From assembly GCF_041381155.1 (NCBI RefSeq), contig NC_091143.1, positions 23,401,695-23,465,694 of the forward strand: a DNA stretch of 64,000 nucleotides, written 5' to 3'. Of the stretch, positions 49,601-61,600 are shown one piece after another. Position numbers and translations under genes: made by a program. This stretch comes from Argopecten irradians. Lineage: Eukaryota; Mollusca; Bivalvia; Pectinida; Pectinidae. The notes beneath the pieces are model-generated. The model was not told where the DNA came from and did not search any database. It was given only the letters and a program-made list of their open reading frames with translations. Numbering within the stretch: the stretch's first letter is position 1; every line of letters begins with the position of its first letter.

Positions 49601-52600
49601 CTTATGACTCACTATATCAAAGTTACTGTTAAGACTGTATATTGGCTCACTATAGCAAAGCTTACTGTTAGACCTATGGCTCACTACATTACAGCTTACC
49701 ATTAGACTTATGACTCACTATATCAAAGATTACTGTTAAGACTTATATTGGCTCACTATAGCAAAGCTTACTGTTAGACCTATGGCTCACTACATTACAG
49801 CTTACCATTAGACTTATGACTCACTATATCAAAGATTACTGTTAAGACTTATATTGGCTCACTATAGCAAAGCTTACTGTTAGACCTATGGCTCACTACA
49901 TTACAGCTTACTTTTAGACTTATGACTCACTATATCAAAGATTACTGTTAAGACTTATATTGGCTCACTATAGCAAAGCTTACTTTTAGCTATAGCAAAG
50001 CTTACTGTTAGACCTATGGCTCACTACATTACAGCTTACTTTTAGACTTATGACTCACTATATCAAAGATTACTGTTAAGACTTATATTGGCTCACTATA
50101 GCAAAGCTTACTGTTAGACCTATGGCTCACTACATTACAGCTTACCATTAGACTTATGACTCACTATATCAAAGCACACCATTAGATTTGCTCATATGGC
50201 TCACTACACCAGAGCTCACTAATCAAAGTTCACTAATAGACTGTTTGATGACTCACTAATCACAACAAAAGCTTACCATTAGACTTATGACTCACTACGG
50301 TCCCTGCCATATTAGAGTCCTGCTGATCCCAGGACCAGTCTGGACCTCTCCTCACCCTCGTCCCCAGGGGTGGCATGTCACACTCCAGCTCCCGATGACC
50401 TTCATCATCCGAATCACTCTCATGTTCAAATGATTTCTCAAGGTCATCAACTTTACTGATAATATCTAATATGTCCTCCTGATATCAATGTAACAAAATT
50501 AACTTTAATTTATGATATCAAATAAATCAGAAAATTAAACTCAGCATAGACCAATAAATGATAATGTTTAAAATCTTTTCACACAAAAGTATATTTCCCA
50601 GTAAATGTACATGTATTTGATTGAATACTGTAAATAAATTCATAATAATTGGACCAGTTGAGCTAAACTTTTCTACATAAGATTTGTCATTTGCAAAAAA
50701 ATGAGCATTCATTCCAAAATAATTGTATGTGGAAAGACATTCAGTTGTCATGGTTACCAACCTCATCCTCTTTAGTAACAAATGGGTCTTTACTGGCGAC
50801 ACTGGTCAGAATAAGTCTGTTGGCTTCTGGGTCTTTTAGATTACCACCAGTAGCTTCCTTGATAAGAGGCATCAACTTCACAGCAAAGGCCTGGTGTAAA
50901 AAAGTTTATATCATCATAAATATATTTTAGGATAAGCTAGTAGCTTCAAAGTCAAATTATTAACATGAGTGCAAAGAATTTTCCTCCTTCAAATGAGCAG
51001 GAACAGATAAAATGTTGCCAATATTTCACTCCTTTATACCCTTACAAAGTTTTTAGGGTGTCGAATGGGCTTATCCAGCTCTCCCATGCAGTATCGCTTT
51101 CCTCCAGTTATTTCTGCAACCTGTTCCATGTATCTCTACAATGTAAAAAAAAATCATTAAATTAAATTTGATCTCATTATAATTGCTTGATCATTATGGA
51201 AGCTAATTATTATGGCCTCAATTTCTCTAAACAAAACGTGTCAAAACTTTAAAAAAAAAACTTTAAGTGAAAACTTGTGTCATGTTATATATAATTCAAG
51301 TCATGTTACAGTTTTTTTTTCGTCCTTATATGCAGAAGAAACATTTTTATGTAAAAATTGAAATCTCCCCATAGCTTCATCTCAGGTGACACCAAAAATT
51401 CCAATCACGAAGATTTAAAGTAAATTTTGATTTATGTAAAAAGATACAAGTTTGTGATCCTTTTTTTTGACAAATATTTGAATTCACCAATTATGGCATT
51501 TAATAAAAAGCTGATTATGAGTATTTTGATATAATATGTGGGTTTTATTATTTTAACATCCTATTAACAGTCAGGGTCATGTAAGGACGTGCCAGGTTTG
51601 CTGGTGGAGGGAAGCCGGAGTACCCGGAAAAAAACCACCAACCAACTGCCCCACATTGATTTCGAACTCGCGACCCAGAGGTGGAGGGCTTTTGGTAATA
51701 TGTCAAGACTTCTTAACCACATGCCCACCAGGATAATACAATAAAATAGAAGAATGAAATTATGAGATACATGTTATGATCAATATTTTAATGTCAATTT
51801 GAAAATATCCTAGTATCATATTTCAATAATATCAATTCAGAAGACAAGTAATATCCTTACAGTAGCTAGTGCACATGTACACTAAGTTTATAACAGATTT
51901 TTCCTGATAGTACTTACAGGGTAGAAATCCCCGACTGGTACATAGGACACTGTTACCTTCCTCGATCTGATTTCGTTTGTCACCCCCAGCATAGTGTGTA
52001 GCACCTGTAAAAGGTCATGTAAAGGTCATGTAAATATACTGTTTATTTGTTGTTCTTTCTTGTTTTTATTGTACCAGCTGTAATCAAAGGTCATAGGAAT
52101 ACTGTTATCAGGCAACTTGTCATGGGAATACTGTTACCAGGCAACTTGTCATGGGAATACTGTTACCAGGTAACTTGTCATGGGAATACTGTTACCAGGC
52201 AACTTGTCATGGGAATACTGTTACCAGGCAACTTGTCATGGGAATACCGTCACCAGGCAACTTGTCATGGGAATACTGTTGCCAGGTAACTTGGTTTTTT
52301 CCAAGTTATAGCTTTAGTATGGTATAAAATGGAGACTTACAATGTCTATAACACTACAATCTTTATAAAACCATCAATTATATCAAATTTGTTGTAATTT
52401 AAGCTTCTGTTAATGAAGCATTGCTACATCTAGAAAACACCAAATCCAACATGGTCATGTCTAGGAAATCCTCAACATGTTTAATATGACCATTGACCAT
52501 TATTATAAGTGTACATCTCATGAAAGAAGTATAACGCTAGCTTTGATCTCAAATTCCCTATATGAACCTTGACCTTGTGATCTTAGACTCTGCATTCTCC

Positions 52601-55600
52601 TATCATTAACTCTGATCTGGTGTCCTATAAAATTTTCATCCCAAAAAAAATATTTTTTAAAGAGTAGGTACAAAAATTTAAAATAAATAAAGTACCATTA
52701 ATTAACTCTACATTGTTTTTAAAAACCTATAATAAAAGAAATAACTTTGTGTAATATGCTACGATAACTATGCCTTTGTACATTGTAAGCAGCATCCTAT
52801 TAGAGAATTGAATTTGTGAACTTAGCTAGACTATGAACTCTCCTTACACTAAATATGACATGTATTAAGTGACATTTTTAACAGCTAGACCATGTTCTCA
52901 ATAACCCCTGCCTTCATACCTCGTAAGAGAAGTCACCCTCCAGTGGAATGTCATCCCCAAGCAGTCTGGATTCCAGCGTTGCTCGCCCATCCGTGAAGAC
53001 GCAGATTCTGGTACGCTGAACAAAGCCTCCGACAGTAACATTATGGCCTGCAAACAAACGTCATTATTGAAACAATTAAAACATAATTTAACAATGTGAA
53101 TTAAACAATGTCATAATTCATAATGAACACACTTGAAATCATGCATATACATATATTTATGAATATATACATGTTATTAAAAAGCATATAATAAATATTA
53201 TAAATTAGGGTCACCAAGAACATCTAATATTAAATGTCCAGAATTGTTTAAAGATGCTCCACCGCTGACAGATGGTATTTTTTCACTATCAAAAACAGAA
53301 GCAGACGATTAAGTACTTTTCTTCAGTTACAAAAGTTATTTACTTTACACCATTACCACCATTGAAAAGTTTTAGCTTTTAATTTTACTTTAAGTTACAA
53401 ATATGAAAAATGATTAACTGCATCCCCAACAAAATTGGTGGCATTATATCCTATATGGAATGAAATACTTATTTCGCAAGCACCAAAAGCAAAATAAATC
53501 ATTTTATATTATTTTTTGTATTGATTAGACATATATATACACGATTAAACACCAATTATTGTTCAAAGAATGAATATCATTTATCCTCTGTCGGCGGTGG
53601 AGCATCTTTAATTTAATTTTAAATTTAAGTTTTTTTTTTTTTAATTATAGGAGAAGATATATGAAAATAAATATGATAATGCCCAACCATGGACACCTGA
53701 AGGCCTGATGTCTAAATATGTTACCATCAGCTTCGAATTCTACACGTCTGAGTCACGAGTTCAAATCTTATGTGGGGCAGTTGCTAGGTATTGACCGCTT
53801 GTCAGAGGTTTTTCTCTGGATACTCCGGTTTTCCTTTACCATCTAAACCTAGAATTTCCTTAAATGACCCTGGCTGTTAAACATAAACTAAACAAATCAA
53901 ATCCAACTGTATTAGGTTTAAAACCCATATGAGGTAGTTGGCAGGTACTGAATGTAAGTCAGTGTTTTTTCTGTGTGTAACCCATGGCCAGCTTTCTTCC
54001 ATCTCCATGACAGAGAACGTCCTTAAATGAGAACTGTTATTTGAGGAATAATTTGATAAAGTCCAATCAGTTATACATGTATGAGGAAGTAGCTGTGTGT
54101 TACATACCATGTCCTATTGAGGCAGCTGTGGACAGGAGAAGGGCCGCAGTCAGAGGGCTAGTCCCTCCTGAGAACAGGTTTCCTAAGAATGGAAAACGAA
54201 ACAAATAAATCTTTCTGTAAAATTGTGCAAATTATGAATTCACTCAATATACCTGTATTAGTCATAAAACTAGCATGATTTTTAATGCTACATTAATTCT
54301 TGATATCAGGATATTAAGATGTATCTCAATATCTTCTTTATTCCCATCACTAATTAATTTGAAGTATACCTAATTTTAGTCTAATTCTTTTTTTTATCCT
54401 ACAATTTTTAAATAGAAAAATTATAAATAAGTGATAATTCTATATGACCAAATATGTTACTATATTGTGATACTTACTGACGGTGTCTCGGAGAACAGAG
54501 TAGTTGTTGGTGAGGTGATGAAGTACCGCTGTCTTATGACCAAATGTTACAATAGCTATATTAGTCTGGTAGCCCAAAGACAAATTTATGTTCTCTGTAT
54601 CTGTACAAAAATCAGAAACCATAATTATAAGCATTGGATTCCATTCAATATTTTTCTATTTGAATAAGTGAATAAGAGATCTTTTATCTTTTTTTGTGTG
54701 TTTATTTACTATAAGATACGTACTGACCATTAATATATAGTAGGGCTAAGGAAGGCAAAGTCGGTAAAATGGATTTAATATACCTAGTTTAATTTCTTAT
54801 GAAATAGAAAAATAAAATTTCCTTTCAAAATCGCTCTGCATGTGAAGAAGTTAATGTATAATATTACAGGAATATCCTAAAATGTTCTCCCGGCTGGATA
54901 TATCCGTGTTGAAATTTCCATGCAGCCTAGCTCGCTTTAAATGAGTTAGGCAAATTTATTTTTAGCACTGTGCTATATATACATGGGGCTTTTGGTAATT
55001 TTAATAGTAAAAACTAGACAACATATATAAGCATGACTTGACAGTCGTTTTGATATGTAAGGACTTTTGGCAAACTAATGTACGTATTTAGACTTGTTTT
55101 ATTTGCAATGAGAAACTGACCGTTAATAAATTTGAGAACCCCCTGGATCATGTCTAAGAAGGGTCGTCCCTCCATACTCTGAGAAATATCCAGACACAGC
55201 ACGACATTTGGACCACGCCCATAAGGAGCAGTTGATTCAGCACCTGTGGAGGATAAAGCAAAATGCCTGAATATTCATAGATTTAAAATATGACTCAATT
55301 ATGTGAGTACTTGATGAATTAACTTGGCTAATCCTATAACAGGCTGTACATAAATAACTGTCACCAATTTCTTGGTATTCAAACCAAATGCTTAACATCA
55401 CATGTATCATGGGATAGTATAATTCTATTCTGATATGTTTTCAAAAATGAGAATTTATTCATACAACCAACAAATTTTCAGTGTTGGCATGGGAATCCAG
55501 CCACATTAATGTATGTCCATACTAAAAGGTCTAAACAAAAGTTTGATGATTTCTGTGTTGGCCTCGGTAAACCAGATACTGATATCCATACTAAAGGGTC

Positions 55601-58600
55601 TACTGCCTGGCGACCAGTTCTCGCTGAATACCAATTCTTGCCATCGCATCTGTAGCTGTATGATAATTACCACTCAAATTACGTCAATGAAGTTATATTC
55701 TGTTAGAAGACACTTCCTTTGTAATTTATACAAAGAATTGTCTGAAATCTATTGTGTGATCATACAGATACACATGCGATGGCGAGAATTGGTACTGAGG
55801 GCGAGAACTGGTTGCCTGCCAGTTTACTAACCTTTCATTATTTCTGCGTTTGCCTCTGTAATCCAACTGCTAATGTCCATACTAAAGGGTCTAGGAATAC
55901 TGCTTGGTTCTTTAACCATATCTATAAGAAATGAAAGTTTTTGAAAGTTGAATGTTAATATCAATATTATTATTTCAAACAATATTGGTACTTTAAGGTA
56001 GCTCCATACTTTTGGGAAAACCCATGTCATTTTTTTCTAACAGGTCTTATTTTCTTGCATTTTTCATGTAGATTTCAAATCTGTAAAGATAAATGGGTGT
56101 TCTCGAACTTCTTTTTGAGATATTTGAGCTTGAAATATACCATCCATGCAAATTTGCTGGCCGAAAATAGAAAAATTCATAAAATTATGTTTTCTGTAAT
56201 ATTAGGGTGAATGTAGTCTCGATCCTGTTGATTTTTGTCCTAAATTTCTAACGATAGAACAATATACAAAACTCTTGTATTTTTACAAATGCTAACTAAT
56301 TTTTGTTATTTTCCAGGACCGTTTCTATACGTAATTATCATGTTTTGCCATATTTTCGCCCGTAAAAAAATCAATGAATAGGCCAAAAAGGAAATGAAAA
56401 CCCATGTCAATTTAACAATATTTGTATATGATATGCCCAAGATAATATATTTTTCAAATATCATATAAAAACATGGGGTCCTCGATCAAAATTTCACAAT
56501 TTTGTAAGCTTGAAGTTTGTAACTCACAACCCTACCCCCATTTCATCCAGTGCTAAGATGGGTCATATTTGACTATTTTTTGAAAATCATGCCGCAAAAA
56601 AACATTCCACATCAGTTTATATGTTTTTGTGATAGTATATCTGGTTTATGTCTGTTTGTTGTTATGATTTTCTCCAAATTTTGTGTTTAAAGGAAATCCG
56701 TATGCGATTTTTTTAGAATTCCGGAATTTCGGTCCGACCGGGTCCCCTCTTATCATTCATAGTGACGAACTGCACTTCCGGTGTTTGAAAATCCATTCCC
56801 ATTTACGACAGGGAACGCAAAAACTTCAGAGATAGCATATAATTTTCACTTCACTGCTTTTATTTTATTTATTTGATGATTTTAAACATTTAATATTATA
56901 TGAAGACAATTTTCACCTATTGAAAAAATATCAAAGTGGGATGTCGTGGCGTATCGGAAACAATTCTGGAATTCAAAATAACCTCCGCAACTTCCGGTAT
57001 ATCGTCATATGAATTGGCGCGTTTTTCAAAAGTATGGACCTACCTTAAAGCAAACCAAAAATGCTGTTAATGCACATCCTTGTTTGGACCCAATTTTTCA
57101 TCATCAGATGTTGGCACTACTGGGAAGGTTATTGGGTCATCGTTATAATATAGTGTTATAGGAATATTTAATTTAGAATCTAACAAAAATAATTGTCTTA
57201 CTTGTGACTTCAGTCAAAGTATTTCTGAACTCATTTTGGATAGGCACTTGTCTAGGTGGTCTCTTACAAACTCTTGGTTCCTTGGACCTAAAAGGAGAGT
57301 TAAAGTGTATATATCAATGCATCATCATACAAAAAATATCAAGTGACATATTGTTAACAAAATTACAGAAAATAACGAATAAATAAATATATAAACAAAT
57401 AGATATATAAACAAATAGATAAATAACCAAATTATAATCTAAATAAATAAATAAATAAATAAATAAATAGATAAATAAATCAAATTCCATGAAAAAGAAA
57501 CACAGATTTCGGATCATTTGAAGTATACCTATTAAAGTAAATAAATACAGTTTCTCCTTCTTCATCAGGAAACACAGACTTAATTTATTAAGTCATGTGT
57601 TTATAACGATTATCCACACACATTTGGTGTTTTTTGTTGTTGCTATTTTTGCTAATTTAAAGCTTTCTCAGAGGCAATGCCATAAAAAATCTTACTTTGC
57701 TGTTCTCACATGGGCTTCACTTTTTGTTGTGGTTCTCACATTTTGGTCAGCTTTTTCATCCTTCCTGACAAATTGTGACCTCTGACCTTTTTGATCATTT
57801 CCTGTTTCTTTAACTGAGGAAGCCTCAGATGGTTTTACCAGTCCCCCAACCTTCACCCTCTTTGCTTTAGACCTTTCTCTGACAGCTCTCTTTAAAACTT
57901 TAGATGATATTTCATCAGTACAATTAGCCCGATTATCAGTTTCTTTGGCAACTATAATACCATGGAAACCTAACTCTTGGTTGCTAGGACCAGCAGGAGT
58001 CGTTACTTTGTCTGTCATTGGTTTGGGCAGAGTGTATCTTTCACTAGAGTCCTGAAATAAATGTGTATAGAATGCTATTCATTAACATTACACTAGTAGC
58101 TTCATCATGACACTTAGATACACATTTCCATGAATATCAGCTAAGTTCTTTAGGTTTCCTTTTTTTTAATAACATGAGGTTTGATCACTTTCATGAAACA
58201 TTTATATAGAGAAGTAATGTGTTTGAAACTGTCATTGAGAATTCTAAACTAGATGACTAACATATGTATTCTATCTATAGTATTGGGAATCGGTTGTCAA
58301 ATCATAATCGATGATTGGTTTAGGACCACCTACTTATTATCAATTTTATAATCAGATTCCATTTACAGAAAACTTTCGTATATCTATATATTTAATCAAC
58401 TTTATAATTTCTCGGAAAAAATAATTAGAAATATGAACCAACATTATGAATTGATGCAATTTTTTTCCAACACTAATTCTATCTGTGTATTCCATTAACA
58501 GATTTGTACAAGTTGTTTGTTTACTTGCGAATCTGATGCAATCTTCAATGAAACCATCTTTACAATTTTTGCAATTAATTGAACTCGCACAATTGGTTAG

Positions 58601-61600
58601 TGTCATGAATCTCTTGGATCCAAGATGGTGGATCTGAGATATTTCGTTTGTCATGAATTATGTTCAAAACAAGACAGAAAATGTTCTTGTTCAATGATTT
58701 TTTGTATATATTATGTATTTCAAAATTATGTAATAAGTTAAATGCTTTTATATCCATTTTATTTTTTCAGACAGGTAATACTTAGTAAATGTATTTATAT
58801 TCTATAATAAAAACTTATTTTTTACACAGTTAATTTTTTTTTTAAATTACCACCATCTTGGAAAAATCTACACGCATTTCATTAGATGGTGCTGATCTAA
58901 TTCTGAATCAGTACAAATCTAATAATCAAATATACAGCACAATTGGATACATAAAACACTTCCTACTGTCATTGATTATAGAAAACTCTGATCCATCCTT
59001 ACCTCCTCCATTTCCTCCTCAGATGTTGCATCAGAACCTGTACTGTGGCCATTTTCCCCCGGGAGATCCCCCAGGGCAGAGGACAGATGGGAAACTTTCT
59101 GTAGGAGTACTTGTATAATACCCTTTAATTTCTTGATCTGTCCATCTCTCTGATCAACACGTTTCTCCAGGAAGTCTACACAGTCTTCTAGACCTATGAT
59201 TATACCACAATATGATAACAACAATGCACTATATATGTCAAGGTACATTAAATTCTTTGAGAAGGATTATTTGGCCTGACCTATATATGCTCTAATTTAA
59301 AGAAAATCAGATTCAATGTCTATTCAAAATCAAGTTTCATGTAAGGTTGAAATCAGTCAAATCTTATAAATTCCATAAGCTTTATTTCTCCAGGTACTTT
59401 GTATATCTTACATAATTAAACAATCTATTAAAACTACATTCATGCTAATATATTAAAGTGAAAAGATATTACAATTAACATATCAAAAGATTGAAAGTTA
59501 TCACTAAACATTTATTACTGAAATGAACTTATAGTTAATATGAAAATTAATAAGTCAACAGCATCTTACCTGATACTTTAGCTTCAGATTCTGCATACAT
59601 CTTTTTATATCTCCTAAAGAACAGACAAAAATATTTGTCAATTGTCAAACTACTTATATTGTCTATCATAGGAATTATAAACATTATTATCAAGTATAAA
59701 TTGGTACATCAATGGCAATTAGATACACAATTCTTCATTACCTCTAGATCTGCAGTCAGGACTAATTTACTAAAACAAGACATGTCACCCAAGGGGCCAA
59801 CTTTAACCCCCTTCCCTGCTTTGTAATAACTCTGAAAAAGGTGGAGGTATTTTGTCCCAAATTGAATTAATGCACAGCTATCCTGTAAAAGGATTATTGA
59901 CAATAAGTTTAGCTGAAATCCCTGCAATGGTTTAGGAGGAGTAGTCAGATGATCGCTGTGTCTACAGACTGACATATCATCCAGTCACTGGCAGGGTAAT
60001 ATTATAAGACTCTTTCATATGTGGATATGAAGGATAGGGATATTCTACCCGAGGGTCACAAAATGTAGTAAAACCCGAGGCTTGCCGAGGGTTTTGCAAC
60101 ATTTTGTGATCCCGAGGGTAGAATATCCCTATCCTTCATATCCACTTATGAAAGAGTATTTTTCTTTCATACCACGACGTTTTACTGCAATTTTACAACT
60201 ATAATATCCCGCCATTTTGAAATAAATTCGAAGAAATCCACGACTGGAAGTCAATTTCCATACATGAAAAATTACGTGATATTTTCAACACAAATTCCGT
60301 TGCTTGCATCTTTTATAGTAAAACCAGTCAATTTTGTGAAAAAAAAATGTTTAAAATTTTACCGAGGAAATAGAGATTTTGTTGACGCCGTGACGTCACG
60401 AGGCTTTATTGCATGGGTAGCCATGCAATACAGCCTCAGGCGACATGAGTGTATTGCCCTAGACCAGCCAGTATTACACGTGTAGGTATGAAAGAAGTAA
60501 ATGTCATATGTATTTCTTAAATAACAAAATGTCAGCGGTTGTAACTGAATGTTTAACTCTAACCTCAAATAGTACGTTCTTAAATATGCTTCTAACAAAA
60601 TAATTTCCTTCGCTGGTCCCGAGAGATTCTCTGTTTTTCCATTTATTACTATGTCGTCATTAAAACACTTACTGTTGTTCCTCTGTCAGCCTCTTCATTA
60701 ATCTCCGGTTTGATACCTTCAGATCATTTACATAACTGAAAAGTGCCTGAAACTGGATACAAAACATGTTTTCAACTATAACATACATAATGTAATAACA
60801 GAATTTAAATCACTATTAATTAAGATAAGACAATTTACTATTGTTTACTGTAAAACCTGTCTATAAAGAATTCCAAAGGGACAAAGTAAAATAGCATTTA
60901 TTGTTTACTAACTTAATACAAAGGTCAAACTAAGTTGAAATTGCATGACTGTTTGGGACGCAAACAAAGTGGTCTTATTAAGCAGCTGGTCTTTATACAG
61001 AGGGGGCGATAAGCAGGTTTTACTGTTAAAGTATATTTCTTTCTGGTGGTAAAGTTGGTATTAAAGTGCAGCTGCAGAATTATATTTACACCATTAATAG
61101 ATGTCTTTTACCTCATTATAGGCATCCTGTAGCGTTGGGGTGAGGCCGTTAACAGTAGCTACAGGTCCACGATCTCTCTCAACCAATGATGAATCACTGT
61201 CCTTGTCCTTATATTCACAGTTATCTCCCCTGTTTCCCCGCTGACTAGATAAACTGTCAGTGTTTTCTGTTGTGTCTCCAAGAGGAAATATATTAGATAT
61301 ATATCCATTTGAGTCCTGCCAGCTCTCCTTACCTCCTTCTTCAGAGAAGACACTCGTCATATTGTACATGGATTTTTGGAATGCCTCATCATCGTCATCA
61401 TCATCCTCGTCAGATGTGTTGAGCTTGGCTGCTTCTAACTGTTCCGTTGCTTCCTTGGCTATAGCTATAGAACCATCATGATTTCCTGGTTCATTACTGT
61501 TTTGTTTTAGTAGAACTGTGTGAACTTCTATATTGTCTAGTCCTTCTCCCCTCTCTGTGGGCTGTACAGGTGTAGACATTTCTGACATTGTGTTTTCTGT

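Larger units (their letters stand above)
51046..55243 (-). other. Exons 8-13: von Willebrand A domain
   Basis: Six exons encode the fold. The first strand ends in the MIDAS motif DISQS (Asp520, Ser522, Ser524). The second metal position is Thr591 in SGGTSPLTAALL, and the third is Asp628 in CVFTDG. All metal-coordinating positions are therefore intact, so a divalent metal and a protein ligand are expected. Exon 12-13 contain the last strand (KVTVSYVPVGDF) and helix (YMEQVAEITGGKRYC). Confidence 0.85.
59003..60746 (-). other. Exons 2-4: coiled-coil segment
   Basis: Exons 60746-60673, 59613-59570 and 59193-59003 encode a mainly helical stretch with heptad-like spacing (RRLMKRLTEEQQRYKKMYAE; LEKRVDQRDGQIKKLKGIIQ; VLLQKVSHLSSAL), followed by an acidic end (SEEEMEE). 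Self-association is likely from the pattern. Confidence 0.7.

Noticed and set aside
50283..50300. Donors GTAGTG or GTGAGT at the GTVV codons of exon 15
   Set aside because: Both end the exon in phase 0, and the next exon then reads into a stop. The donor GTAAGC at 50276 gives the correct phase and a complete MIB/HERC2 motif.
51650..51733. tRNA-like sequence on the minus strand
   Set aside because: It forms the head of a SINE whose body recurs at 53.7 kb. It lacks a complete acceptor stem and anticodon arm.
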